From Limanda limanda (lineage: Eukaryota; Chordata; Actinopteri; Pleuronectiformes; Pleuronectidae): a stretch of 64,000 bases of DNA. The translations under genes were made by a program, and so were the position numbers. Where the stretch lies: the NCBI RefSeq assembly GCF_963576545.1, contig NC_083638.1:24142090-24206089 (forward strand). Reading direction: 5' to 3'. This document shows, one piece after another, positions 11,990 through 23,066 of the stretch. Position 1 is the stretch's first letter. Each line of letters opens with the position of its first letter. The notes under the pieces were generated by a model. The model saw only the letters and a list, made by a program, of their open reading frames with translations, did no database searches and had not been told where the DNA came from.

Positions 11990-13989
11990 CTATGAGCAGG
12001 AAGAGGAGAAAGGAGAGGAAAAGACAGAGGGAGAGAAACGACATGTGATGTTAATCCTGTGACAGGTTGAAGGTTGAAAAATGGTTGAGAGCAAAACAAT
12101 TAAAGGAAAGAAATCTGTGACAGTGATGACGCTCTGTCAACTACTGCTGACTCTGCAGGAACCAAACCTAATGTCATTTTTATTTTTTTATACTTTTTTC
12201 AATATTGTTCAATAGAATCGTTTTTTCAGTCGAAATAACCCAATGAGAATATCTGGGTTTGATAATTGTTAGAATCAATAATCAGAAAAAAACACAAATT
12301 ATTCTCTGCTACTGTGTTTCATTTTTATATCATTGTACCCTTAAATATCTTTTGTACTTTTTAGGGCTGATATTTGAACAAAAGGAAAATGTTAAATCTA
12401 AAGATGCCACCTTTTGTGTTTGAAAATATATTTGTCATTGAAATCTTAGAAAATAAGGATTCTCAGAGCCCAAGATGGTGTTTTCAAATATCGTGCTTTG
12501 TCAGACTCGTCCAGAAGAATCCAAAAATATAAAAATATGAAGTTACCCATCACACATGACAAAGAAAAATAATTTTATCCTTTCATGTGAAAAGGTTCAA
12601 TCAGAGTGAAAGATTTGACATTTTGCTCAACTTGACAAAAGCAGCTGCTGGTGGATGTTGTGTGTGTGAAGGAGCCCCACCCTGACTCATGAAGGGAGAT
12701 ACAGATGGTTTCTTCAACAGCATCTTCACACACGTTTGCAGAATTACATGTACTGCATGTGCGTTTGCTTTGACCAGCTTTCAAGTGTTTCGTAGTATAA
12801 ATAGTTCAATGCAGATTTTATAAAATGTTGACGAATTCAGGTGAACGTGAAACACTGAGAGATATCGATTAGACAAAAGTCATTAGGTTGGAAAATATTT
12901 TAACATCAACACCAGCGTTAAGCGTTTGAAGCTTATTGTGATCTGTGCAGTTTCATTTTTCATCATCTGAACATTTCACCAGAATAAAAAAAAAAGGAGG
13001 AACTACACAATGTACTTTGTAAGTCATTAATATTTTGTAGATATTTTTTGTTGAGATTCTTTTCAACATTTCTGACAACTAATTACAAATGTAACTGATC
13101 AGCATACCACCTATTTTAATATATAAAGGCCAACTGTATTTAATTGTAGTGCTGAATATTCCTGCTTTCATGCTGGATGTATAATACAGACTCTTCTTGA
13201 TTTGAAAGTGCACCCCCCCACCACCTCCACCTCCACCTCCACCACCACACCTGCCTTTAACACCAAAGGGAGAGAAAGTCATTGATTCAGTCTCCACTGA
13301 CAAGATGCCACCAGTTATATTCTCTGACATTTCTCTATGCTGGAAATAATGTTATAATTGTTGACTTTGCCTCACTGTGCATATTAAGCTTCCACACATG
13401 CTGACAGCTTGAGTGTTACTGTGTGTGACAGATATACTGTGTGGGGTTGTGTGTGTGTGTGTGTGTGTGTGCGTGCCTGTGTGTGTGTGTGTGTGTGCGT
13501 GCCTGGCAGACTGACAATCTGCTGCAGCTCCAGTGAAAATGAACTTGCCTGCCTGCTGTAGAGTATGAAAGAGATGAAAAGTGAGTGCAGTGTCTTTTAT
13601 GCGGGTTCAGAGCTGTGTTCAAAGCAGCAGCGCTGGTGTGCAGAAGGAGAGTTTGACTGGGTCATTGATCAGCTCACAAAATGGCCTCATCAAGCGATTC
13701 CTCCCCCGTCTGAAAGATTCTACACGGATCGCAATTATAAGCTATCTGAGCCGCTAACAAGGAATAATGTTCGGTTATTAAGAAATGAACGGCCTTTCTG
13801 CCCGGCTCTGCACCTTACGCCCTTCTCATCTCCACTTCATCAATCCAGCCTTCTTGAAAGGCTGCGTCCCTGTCTCTCTATCCCTGCTGCTTCTTCCGCC
13901 AAAAGATGTTAATTTGTTACTGGGAGAAAATTCACTAAAACTCTCCGTTTATAAAGCAAAGAAACCATGAAAAGAAATGAATGACCAAC
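11990..13989 (-). other. plekha7: plekha7 intron
   Basis: Intron between the last two coding exons. It contains a CCACCT/AGGTGG run near 13210-13245 and GT repeats at about 13446-13500. The short frame at 13565-13912 on the plus strand shows no family features. Confidence 0.7.
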
Positions 13990-14138
13990 CTGCGACGAGT
14001 TTGCTCTTGAGTGAGGCCTCGGAAGCCAGAGCGTAGGACATGGTGATGATCCTCTCCTGCTCCTGCAGAGCCGAGTCCAGGGCCAGCAGCCCCCCCTCCG
14101 GCTTGTCCACACACACTGTAGGTGCCAGGTTCTGCACG
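13990..14138 (-). CDS. plekha7: plekha7 exon: C-terminal QEQERII motif
   Basis: Encodes residues 1190-1238, after completing an AGC serine codon at its start. The LQEQERIITMSYALASEAS block closely matches the end of vertebrate PLEKHA7, and PLEKHA6 has a related ISCALATEAS motif. The acceptor (GGGGTGTAG) has a poor pyrimidine tract and the donor is GTTGGT, which is weak. Reading through the donor would add 13 codons and stop at 13949, which gives an alternative short C-terminus. Confidence 0.9.
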
Positions 14139-14312
14139 CTACACCCCATGTACACAGATACGTGTTTGTTATTGATATGACAGCGCAGTGGGGGTATTAT
14201 CTTTCATCTTGGTCTAACCGGAATCATATTTGAAAGGGCCGCACTCAAATAGAAATGCAGTTCTGTCATACTTGATATTGCGTTGATGCACTAACAGTAA
14301 GACTTGATTTAC

Positions 14313-14446
14313 CTTGACTTTGCCAGGATGCTCTTGATGCGCTCCACCTTACGATGCCGCTCCTCCTCCTCCTGAGGACTCAGCGGCTCCTCGGGCTCCG
14401 AGTCCACGTAGCGCTCTGGGATGAGCACTTTCTGAGGCTTCGACAG
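14313..14446 (-). CDS. plekha7: plekha7 exon: PERYVD and charged helix
   Basis: Encodes residues 1145-1188: LSKPQKVLIPERYVD, an acidic stretch with four consecutive Glu, then HRKVERIKSILAKS. This matches the family pattern PEKV-IPERYV-(L/D) followed by a charged helix (KVERIK in PLEKHA6). The donor is GTAAAT and the exon ends with two bases of a serine codon. Confidence 0.92.
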
Positions 14447-16534
14447 CTACAACAGAGATATATGATGTGTGTTAGGACCCAAAGTGCTTCGTCAGCATCC
14501 TTTGCTATGAGGTGTGACACAGAACAACTCTACCACTTACACAAGTCTCATCAATTCATCAAACTGTATTTGTACAGCACCTTTCATACAGATAAGTGCA
14601 GTCTAAAGAGCTGCATAATTGGCCGATGAGCCAAAAAATAAGAAAAAACAAATCACAATGAAATTAAACATTAAAATAAATTTATAAGGTAGAATAACAA
14701 TTAAAAAAGATAAAATAACTAGAAGAGTTAATCAATAAAGGGAGATTAAAGAAATGATAATAATATTAACAGTTATGTAAAGTGGAATAACATGTACAAC
14801 ATAGAATAAAATAAAATAAAGGTATGTCTATAAACCATATTTAATTAAAAGCCAGGCTGAAGAGACAGTGTTTAAGCTCCGGTTTTAGGATTCAACAGAT
14901 TTTTCTGAGTCAAGATATTGAATACATTGACAGTAAAATTATTTACACATATAATTAATGATAAGTAGAGTGAGAGGTAAGGATGAGCTCAGGGATGAGC
15001 TGTAGCTCTCCTGAAGCTAAACCTGAAACAAGCTGGTAATTTAGCCGTTTGTTTAAAACTGAAAGCAGCACACGCAGTCAGGCCTGCAAATAATTGGGAC
15101 AGTTATAAAAAAACATTTTTTGTTCAGCAGCCTCTGAGCTTCCGCTCCTTCAATTTGAAATAAAAATAATGGACACAACAAAAGTTAAGTGCCAAGTCTC
15201 AGCTTTAATTTGAGGTTTACACGAATGAAGAAAGAGCTGTGTGGGAGATGTCGCCCTTTAAACACAGCAGAGTTCAAAAGTTTAATTTTAATTTTAGGAG
15301 TTGAGAAGTAATTACACTCTTGACTACTAAACGTTTCTGGCTGCAGTGTGTGGTTTAATGTTGGTTCATGCATGAAAAACAACCTCACACGTGGCTGGTG
15401 GAGGAAGAACGCAGCTGCACAGAGAGACTGTGACTGTGTGAGACAGAGGCAGAGAAATGAGCTGGAAGAAAACAGATATAATCCAACATTAGTGGCTGGT
15501 GCTGGTGATTCATCAACACAGCATTACAGATGTATATCTGCTTTCTTCTTCTGCCTCATTTGTCAGCCTCATACAATCAGCACTCGATGTTACTTTTGCT
15601 GTTCCAACATTTAATTTATTTATTTAACACTGAAAGAGGGTGTTCATGTGACAATATCAATATCCAGGGTAGAACAAAACAAGCCGTCCCATCAACTCAG
15701 TCCAAAAATAGTTTGAACAGTAGTGTGTATAAATACTGTTTTCACACTTTACCGTAAGAGGAACCTGATGTCTCACTTAGAGAGTTTGGCAGCACTCACA
15801 GTTACATGACAACTCAATTTGGCGAATAGCGGTCAATGCTTCTACTATTCACAAATTCAACATTCACTTACATTTAATTAACACAGTTGTCTTCCAATTA
15901 TCCCACAACGTTGCTTCAGGATGCTGAGGTAGAGAAAATGTTCCCCACTACAGCTGAGGCAAAGGGGATCAGCTCAAAGTTTTGTATGGATTCAAAGTTA
16001 TTTTTGTATTTATTTTTTGAGGATAAAAAAAGCTTCCAAACACCAAATCAGTTGGCTTGGTCTTTTTATTCAGTTCTCAGGATCTAAGTTCAGTGAGTTG
16101 AAAAACAAGTAACAATCTCAGTCTGCAGAAACTTCTTGTACAGTTTGGACTGGGGTCATTCAAACTCCAGCCCCTTTTTCTGTCTCTGAGAGAATGTGAT
16201 GTTCCTTCTTCTACCTTTATTTATTATCACTGCTGCATGGAGGATGTATTCTCATACAGATTCAATTCAATTTCTTTCACATTGTTTCTCCACTTTTCTG
16301 TGAATTTCTCAAGACATAATACACAATACAAAAAATCGTATTGATATTTAATAGTGTGTGCAATTTGGTGCAGATCAAAATAAAAATCTGGATCTTTTGG
16401 ATCAAATATGGTCTCATAAGGGGAATGTTGGGCCTCGACAGCTGATGCACTCTACTGGGTGACATTGTAGTTGACCTAAGTATTGACATTGAACTCATCA
16501 GCTGTATTTCGTCACTGAGCCAAAGAGAACTCAC
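14447..16534 (-). other. plekha7: plekha7 intron with dispersed repeats
   Basis: Holds a repeat-like block at about 14550-14910 (ATTTGTACAGCACCTTTCATACA with a long AT-rich tail), similar to fish retroelement ends. About 15080-15240 (ending CAGCTTTAATTTGAGGTTTAC) also looks like a dispersed element. No other gene is seen. Confidence 0.6.
14550..14910. repeat. Candidate dispersed fish repeat
   Basis: The GTATTTGTACAGCACCTTTCATACA phrase, then GTGCAGTCTAAAGAGCTGCATAA, an A/T-rich zone and AAGCCAGGCTGAAGAGACAGTG, resembles widespread fish retroelement tails. Ends are not defined. Identification is by recall and low in confidence. Confidence 0.4.
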
Positions 16535-16762
16535 CTCTTTGTTAAGGTCCACGTCATAATCTAGTGGCTCCAGGTCAACTTCCTGTGCAGGAGGAGTCAT
16601 GGCCGTGGAGCGGTAGGTCAGCCATTCGTCCGACTGCGACCGGGGTCTCTCCTTGTGCTCGGGGGGTCTCTCCTCCCCCTGGACGCTCCTAACGCCCTGC
16701 GCCTCCTCGCCCTGAACAGCCCTCTCGAGCAGCTGCAGGTCAAACTCTTGCTCTCTCTTCCA
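16535..16762 (-). CDS. plekha7: plekha7 exon: WKREQEFDLQLLERAVQG
   Basis: Encodes residues 1069-1144 and is in phase 0 at both ends, with donor GTGAGT. It starts with the strongly conserved WKREQEFDLQLLERAVQGE and ends EVDLEPLDYDVDLNKE, which matches the LDLEPQDYD motif of the family. The middle (VRSVQGEERPPEHKERPRSQ and onward) is about twice as long as the human equivalent I recall and rich in charged residues. Confidence 0.95.
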
Positions 16763-18724
16763 CTGGAATACGCACACAGGGGACAAAATATATATAAACT
16801 GTGAAACAAACGACAGGATGCTGCCATCAAGATGTCTCGAAGTCAAGGTGAAACTGACGCGTTTCACTTGCCTTCATGCTCAATGTCATGAAACTCGTAC
16901 CTTGCACCTGTTATCACTGGTGATAGAAGAGAGGGTGAGTGTGTGTGTACAGGTGTGAAACAGAAAAGGGGAGCATGCATAGATGAGTATGCATGTGTAA
17001 ATGGAATGAAAGGCTCTGACATTAGAGAATTCTGTGAATTCTCCACAACAGAAATAAGGAAGACGCCACAATGCCACTGAGAGAAACAGGAAACATCACT
17101 TCACTCACACCGATGAGGTTCCATTCATATTAACATAACACTAATAATGAATAAAAAACATGGCAATTTATATTCATCAGAAAATATTGTTTATTTATTT
17201 GCAAACATTCACATGCAAAATGAAGGATTCTTATACCTAACAAGTAATTAGCAGATAAAGACACCGAGCAAACAGTCAAATTAACCTTTGTTTTCAGACA
17301 CATTAGTTTGTCTAAATGAAAGACCTCCTCTCACATTACCTGGGGGGGGGGGGACAGCAGGTCCAATAACCCATCAACACTCAGATCATCTCCATCTTCA
17401 TTCAAGTTAAAGTAAATCCAGTTAGAAAAATACTGTGAGGAGCTTGGGTTGAGTCGGTTTAAATAGAAATTGCTCAGTGGATGGCAGTGTTTTGGTCAGT
17501 AGAAAAATAAGAAGGCACTTTATTTAATTTTCTCTCTCTCACACACATACACACACATACATGGACACAAATAAATGGACTGCTTTAAGACAGCAATTTG
17601 CTTAACTGAAGAACATTGATATCTACATGAAGAGACACAGGACAGACATCAGGTAGGAAACAGGGTGGTAGAATGGTTAAAGTACACAGAGTGAAATCAG
17701 CCACGGTCAAGAAATTATCAGTGAACAGAGGAGAGAAGGGATGGATACAACAGAGGGGAAAATAACCATAAATGATCAATGAATCTGGGGAGTAGATGTT
17801 ATTAAGGTCCGATGTCTGAGGTAATTAGTGTGTTACATGTTTGATAGGCAAGACACTCTAAGATATTAGCAAGATTAGCATCCCTATTCAAAAGTTATAA
17901 TTTCCTCCTCATAATAAACACGTTTCAAAAGTTCTATATTTTAAACACTTTTGTGCTACGGATTGTAAAGCAGAGAGTGTTACCTATCTTTGTCAGCCTC
18001 TTTCACCTGAAGACGTTTTGACTTGTCAGAGAAAGAAATGCACAGATGTAAATTATAAAAGTATTGATAGATGGATTCCATTTAGCTGCTTCAGTTTCAG
18101 GTCCTGTCATCTGCTTATTGGCCACTGTCACAGTGGCTTTAAAAGCAGCACAAAACAGAGCCAATATTTAAGCTAGTAATTCTACTACGTCTAAGGTAGT
18201 GGAAGTACCACCCTGCACCAATCAGTGCAGATTTAGTGAACATATATTTTGTTCCAGACTCATATGAGATCACGATGACCTTTGTCCACTGAAATCTATT
18301 CAGTTTATCTATTGAGTCCAAGGGAACGTTTGTACCAAATTTGAGGAAATCCTCTCCAGGTGTCCCTGAGATGTTGCGTTCACAACACCACAAATGAGTT
18401 CTGTAAGGTGACCGCAACCTTTACCTTTGACCAACAAATTCAAACCCTGAAGCATAATGCCTCTGGCCACAGGCTGACTCAGACACGGGGGCTTAAACCC
18501 TGTGCGTTCCCTTCATCAACAAGTCAAAACGTCTGCTGGGAAAAAGATCAATTCAAGCATGAAACAACGTGCATGAAATAGTAGTGAATTATCATACTGC
18601 ATTAATTGAATGTATTACAAGCTACTCCGAAGAAAGGCATGCACCACTACCGTAGATCGCCATTCTCGGTTTGGTTGTCGTCAAGCATGAGAGTGTTATG
18701 TGTGATTCTGTTCTAGTAACATAC
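16763..18724 (-). other. plekha7: plekha7 intron
   Basis: Intron with a G run at about 17341-17353, a CA-rich patch near 17540-17570, and an old dispersed repeat at about 18265-18455 (separate entry). No coding sequence is recognised; frames such as 17585-17779 are chance. Confidence 0.65.
18265..18455 (-). repeat. Dispersed repeat, same family as at 56456-56730
   Basis: Read on the minus strand: a GGTCAAAGGTAAAGG core, then TTGTGAACGCAACATCTCAGG, CAAATTTGGTACAAACG and a final GACAAAGGTCAT. The same order of words is seen at 56456-56730 on the plus strand. Both look like old copies of a widespread teleost repeat. Confidence 0.65.
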
Positions 18725-18934
18725 TGATCCAAAGTCTGCAGAGAGCGGACGCGAGGCTGCGGCGCGGCGGTCTCCGTGACTCAGGGTGCGTTTGCGCTGG
18801 CGGACGAGGGCCTTCTGGTGCCTCTTCATCCTCTCCAGCTGCTCGTCGGCACTCATCTTCCCCCTCTGCTGCTGCTGCTGCTGCTGCGCCGGCTCCCCGG
18901 AGTACAGACGCTCCAAGGCACTTTTTGGTCTCTC
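18725..18934 (-). CDS. plekha7: plekha7 exon: KSALERLYSG, poly-Gln, basic helix
   Basis: Encodes residues 999-1068 in phase 0 at both ends. ERPKSALERLYSG is followed by seven glutamines coded by CAG repeats, then RGKMSADEQLERMKRHQKAL and a basic LVRQRKRTLSHGDRR stretch. The human counterpart has only SGDHQRGKMS here, so the glutamine run appears to be a local expansion. The donor is GTATGT. Confidence 0.95.
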
Positions 18935-19548
18935 CTGAGAGGAGTGGGAGGAAGAAGAGAGTTGATAACAAGAGCAAAAGGTGCAGATGAAGGTAAAGAA
19001 GTGGAATGAAAAAAAAACAACAAGCCAAACAAGAAGGTAGAAGCAGACAGCAGCTGATGTAAATAGGAAATGCAAAAGGAACACAGGAGATATCTGGAGC
19101 GAACAGACAGAATCAGATGCAGAGAGCTTAGAATACTAGACACTAAAATCTGAGATCTTTTGATCTTCAAATCCTTCTTGAAAATGATTATTAATATTTT
19201 GTACCTGGTGATTTTTTAAAAACTGACATATTAAAATCTACATCTGACAGTGTTGGTGGTTATTATTTTTGCAAAAGCCCATGGTGCAGAAATAACAGCA
19301 TCCTTCACTCCACCTGTGAACTTCCAGCTGGTTCTAATGGAGCAAGATGAACTAAAGCTCTTAATATTAAAGAACTTAACTCTAAATTAATCTTTTAATG
19401 AACATCATTGATATGCTCCAGAATTGAGAGTTACATGCTACTTCATGTATATCTGTGCTGTCGTTCTGTTTATTTGTGTCTTCACTTTGAAATCAGATTT
19501 TTTATTTGATGTTGGATTTGATTCTTCATAAATTAGTCTGTGGCTCAC
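18935..19548 (-). other. plekha7: plekha7 intron
   Basis: Short intron with the pyrimidine tract of the next acceptor at its 3' end (18935-18960) and no other feature. Confidence 0.7.
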
Positions 19549-19640
19549 CTTCATGCCGGCAGCTGAGGCTGATCTTCGGATGGTCACATACGACGAGATG
19601 CTTGAAGACTGATTTAGTCTGAGTGAGGAGCCAGCAACTC
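19549..19640 (-). CDS. plekha7: plekha7 exon: SSSISSYVTIRRS
   Basis: Encodes residues 969-998, after completing a GGA codon. LNQSSSISSYVTIRRSASAA matches the PLEKHA7 sequence around LQQSSTIAPYVTLRR; PLEKHA5 has IASYVTLRK at the same place. The acceptor is TGCCTCAG and the donor GTGAGC. Confidence 0.92.
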
Positions 19641-19772
19641 CTGAGGCAGAGCCAACATCAAGACACTTGGCAATATGTACATGGTAATACGAAATATATT
19701 TATATATACACAAGAATCTTGGTTAGTGGAAATGAGGTCATCTGAATCCTACAGGCTCTTTCACCCACGCAC

Positions 19773-19890
19773 CTCTGCTAGGTAACGTCTGGTAACCTCC
19801 ATCATGTCCAGATGTTACTACACTGATGTGACTGGAGCCGTCCCCAGCTCCCATGAGCTCCGGGTCGCTCAGAAAAGGCCTGAGTTCCAC
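19773..19890 (-). CDS. plekha7: plekha7 exon: SDPEL...YQTLPSR
   Basis: Encodes residues 929-967, leaving one base of a Gly codon. VELRPFLSDPELMG and GGYQTLPSR match the conserved VSEPEL and YQTLPGR positions of PLEKHA7. The donor is GTGCGT. Confidence 0.92.
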
Positions 19891-19983
19891 CTGAGACAAG
19901 CAGACAGACATCAGAGACCGATAAGAAACTTACATATAGAGATGGAAGCAGCACACACAGTTACACAGAGAGAGGGTTTGTAC

Positions 19984-20175
19984 CTTACTGTCTCCATTAG
20001 TGTACTGGCCGATCTCCCTGTCCCGTTTACGCTCATCTGACTGTCGCTTGAGGCCCCTCACAGACGTGTGTCTGATGACCGTCGTCTCCCGGGGCAACGG
20101 GGGCACAGTAGGGGGGTGCTCATCTGGACTGTAGACTTGAGGTAGAGGAGGTCTCGGAGGCACATCTTCCTCACC
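19984..20175 (-). CDS. plekha7: plekha7 exon: proline-rich and IRHTSVRGLKRQSDERKRDRE
   Basis: Encodes residues 865-928 in phase 0. VPPRPPLPQVYSPDEHPPTV gives several candidate SH3-type proline motifs. It is followed by a very conserved basic block, VIRHTSVRGLKRQSDERKRD, and IGQYTNGDSK. This is one of the best PLEKHA7 matches in the window. The donor is GTACAA, which is weaker than consensus. Confidence 0.95.
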
Positions 20176-20327
20176 CTGCACACAGAAAATCTGTTAAACA
20201 ATGTGAGATAGTGAATGAAATGTGAAAAGCTGAGTGAGCAAAGTAAATAGACTTGATGTGATTTTTCTTGTATGTCTTTAGTTTCTAACAACCAGCTGAA
20301 GTTACTTCTGTGGCGAAGGTCCCTCAC

Positions 20328-20530
20328 CCATTTGAGCCCACTGGTGAACGTGGAGGAGTGGTGCAAGAGCTGCTGGATGGGGCTGGAGGAGAGGGTGGGG
20401 GTGTGGCCACTCGGGCTGAGGTGGGGGCTGTGCTGCTGCTGATGCTGGGACAGTTTCATCTCCATAGCAGACGGGCTCCCAGACACAGAAGGCACTGATG
20501 ATGCCGACACTGAAGGCACAAATTTCCTCT
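20328..20530 (-). CDS. plekha7: plekha7 exon: Ser/Pro/His-rich linker
   Basis: Encodes residues 798-864 after completing a Glu codon. The composition is Ser-, Pro- and His-rich (SQHQQQHSPHLSPSGHTPTL), ending TSGLKW at a GTGAGG donor. It corresponds to the poorly conserved, proline-rich region of PLEKHA7 that follows the coiled coil. Phase and splice sites support it more than sequence similarity does. Confidence 0.85.
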
Positions 20531-21565
20531 CTGGGGAATGGGACGTATATGAACATGTAACATGAACACACACTGTAAAGACTGTGTTTTCTTTTCCCAT
20601 GGTAAATGTTCGAGGCATCATTACAGAGAAAAGGATTAATAGGCTTAAGGACAACACACAGAAACATGAGCACATGGCATGTACTGCAAATACAATTTGC
20701 TTAGTTCACGTTTAAATTGAATTAAGCTGTTTTTTAAACGGGCCCAATGTTTATAATTTATATGAATAAACAGGTGCTTAAATTAATGGTACTTACAAAA
20801 GCTTATTATTAGGGCTGGGCAAGTTAACTCGTTTTAATCGAGTGATGAGTTAACTCGATTAATTATTTTATCTCGCATTAACTCAGGTTTGATTATTTAT
20901 TGTTTTATTGTGAAAGTCAGGCTTTTATTTTGTGAAAGTCTGTTGCTGACTGCTGCAGAACAGGAAAAAAGAAAATAATTGGCAGATAAACAATCGAGTT
21001 AACTCATCACTTAAGTTAACTCGATTAAACGAGTTAACTTGCCCAGCCCTACTTATTATAGATATTATAGATTGCCACCACCGTTAGCAGTGTCACAGCA
21101 GCACTGGCTACAATGTAATCTTTTGGGGGCAACTGCGACGCTCCATGGAAAGTCTTCTAAAGGTACTCGATCTCATTCAAAGAGAAGACTTACTCTCAGG
21201 TCTTGTTAGACTTTGGTTGTTGCAGGAAGACACAAGGTGGAGAGAGGAGTTTGGATTTTAATCAGATAAACTTAATGGCATAATCATTTTTTTTAGCTGC
21301 TGCACAATGGAGTTGCAGATTCTCAGCAAAGACCAAGGATAAAAAAATCCACCTTTCATTGTAAAAAAAAAGCCATTTTAGTGGATATTTTGTAGACTGT
21401 CCCAGTTGCCCCATTAGATTTTGTTGTAGCCACTAATGTCGTGTCACTGCTGCAGGCAGAGGTGATCTCCTGGACTGATTACAATGTACACAGTTAAAGA
21501 CATTGGGCCCAGGTTGAAAACTACCAGAATCTTTCTTCCAAACCTCCAGGTGGCTCTTGTCTTAC
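20531..21565 (-). other. plekha7: plekha7 intron carrying a hAT MITE
   Basis: About a quarter of this intron is the MITE at 20810-21051. The remainder is AT-rich and featureless. Confidence 0.8.
20810..21051. mobile_element. hAT-type MITE with perfect 8-bp target duplication
   Basis: Both ends read TAGGGCTGGGCAAGTTAACT inward and are near-identical inverted repeats. The element is flanked by exact copies of CTTATTAT at 20802-20809 and 21052-21059. At 242 bp it has no coding capacity. Inside each end the words GAGTTAACTCG and AATCGAG recur, so a transcript could fold into a long hairpin. Eight-base duplications and short TAGGG ends point to the hAT superfamily; the autonomous partner is not in this window. 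Confidence 0.93.
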
Positions 21566-21677
21566 CTGGGTTGGTGACAGAGGAGATAGTGACTTTGTAG
21601 TTGGCTTTACTGCTGCTGAGACCTGCGATAACGTCCTCAATCCTCCACAGCTCCTTTCTGATCTGGACTTTCTCCTG
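21566..21677 (-). CDS. plekha7: plekha7 exon: RKELWRIEDVIAGLS (coiled coil end)
   Basis: Encodes residues 760-796, leaving one base of a Glu codon. QEKVQIRKELWRIEDVIAGL is the family-wide QIQKELWRI(Q/E)DV motif that closes the coiled coil. The acceptor is AACAGCAG, a tandem NAGNAG, so the first Gln may be optional. The donor is GTAAGA. Confidence 0.95.
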
Positions 21678-21843
21678 CTGTTCATACAGAAACATGGACC
21701 TCAACATGGACACATTTTCCATAACATACACGGTAAATTACCCGTGTACCAAAATATTCATTAATGATCACACTCACCCACGCACTTATGTACGTATTGC
21801 ATATATGCACTAATTTGTAAAGTGAGATCACTGCTCCACAGAC

Positions 21844-21945
21844 CTGAGAGAGATCCGTGCGGTTCATGTGTCCCTGCAGGGCGGACTTCAGCCAGTCCAC
21901 ATCTCTCTCCAGCCGGCTGTATTCATTCCACGCGTTCTCCATCTC
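21844..21945 (-). CDS. plekha7: plekha7 exon: coiled coil, EMENAWNEYSRLE
   Basis: Encodes residues 726-759 in phase 0. EMENAWNEYSRLERDVDWLK matches the PLEKHA7 block EMENAWNEYLKLENDV. The donor is GTCTGT, which is non-ideal but is the only one that keeps frame with the next exon. Confidence 0.93.
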
Positions 21946-22746
21946 CTGCAGAACAAAGACAGAACGCACTTCATGCTTTAATGAGACAAGAAGCAGCCTC
22001 CAGTGAGAGGAGTCATTACACGAGCCAGTGCTACTTAAAAATGTTTTAACCCAGAGATTTACAGTCACACTTTACACATAGGCTCAGGTTACGGGATTGC
22101 AGGTATCTTGAGTTACTCCTGTTTTGTGCCTCCTCATTGAAATCCAGTGTTTATATCTGAATCACTCAGGATCTGAGTTTGTTTCAGTCGTTCAGTCAGT
22201 CATGTGCATCACCTACTGTCCACTGGGAGGGTCCTATACGTTTGACTACAGACAAAGTGGTTGGAAAATACCTTTTAACTGTTGTGTAATCCTGTAATTT
22301 CCATTTAAAATTCCCCTTTATACTCAAACACTGAATATTTTGAATATCACAGAGGTTTTTTTGACTGAAGCATTTTTCTGTGAAGTGGAGACATGCACTC
22401 CTGAGCTTCCCTGTGGCCTCAGGCTCATCCCCGAGCACGCATTCTCACACTGTCATTGTCGAGCTGAAACATTGTGCCATTTGCAGAAACCATCAAAAAG
22501 GGAACAACTAAAAATAGAGGCGAACATGATGCTGATACTGAAGACAGTCCAACCAAAAAAAAACGTGATGCAAGAGGTATGTGTATGATCTAAGTGGAGG
22601 AGACAGTGTGAGTGGTTGGAATCAGAGTAAACCTTCCCTGTCAGAACTAAGTGTGAGGGAGCTGCACTTCATATTTGAACTTAAACGAAGAATCTGTATT
22701 TTCCACTAAAAGCAAACAGAACATGCGAGTGCTGCTTGGATCTCAC
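21946..22746 (-). other. plekha7: plekha7 intron
   Basis: Intron of about 0.8 kb between two coiled-coil exons. No repeat or extra exon is recognised. Confidence 0.7.
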
Positions 22747-22896
22747 CGTGGAAACTTGGGATATTTCCGCCCTGATGTGCACCACATCCTCTTGTAGTAG
22801 TTTCTGCTGATAGGCGATCTTCTCAACGTGAGACGGCTGATCTCTGTACTGCTCCATCTGCTGGTGGGAAACATCTAGCACAGACTCTAACTTGTC
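22747..22896 (-). CDS. plekha7: plekha7 exon: coiled coil, QMEQYRDQPSHVEKIAYQQK
   Basis: Encodes residues 676-725 in phase 0. It starts DKLESVLDV and continues with QMEQYRDQPSHVEKIAYQQK and LLQEDVVHIRAEIS, almost the same as other vertebrate PLEKHA7 proteins. Heptad-like spacing of Leu/Ile supports a coiled coil. The donor is GTGAGA. Confidence 0.96.
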
Positions 22897-23066
22897 CTAG
22901 ATAGGGACATGAAAGACAGTGTCATGATGCAAGAAGCACTCATGAGCCACGCTAATACACCAACACAGGCCAACACACACACACACATACACACACGCAC
23001 AAACACACACACACAAAGAGTTATACTGTATATTGAGAAAAATAAATATGCGTATGAAACAAAAAC

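Noticed and set aside
20810..21051. Regulatory palindrome cluster (GTTAAC-rich) in the intron
   Set aside because: Explained by a MITE with inverted ends and an exact 8-bp target duplication.
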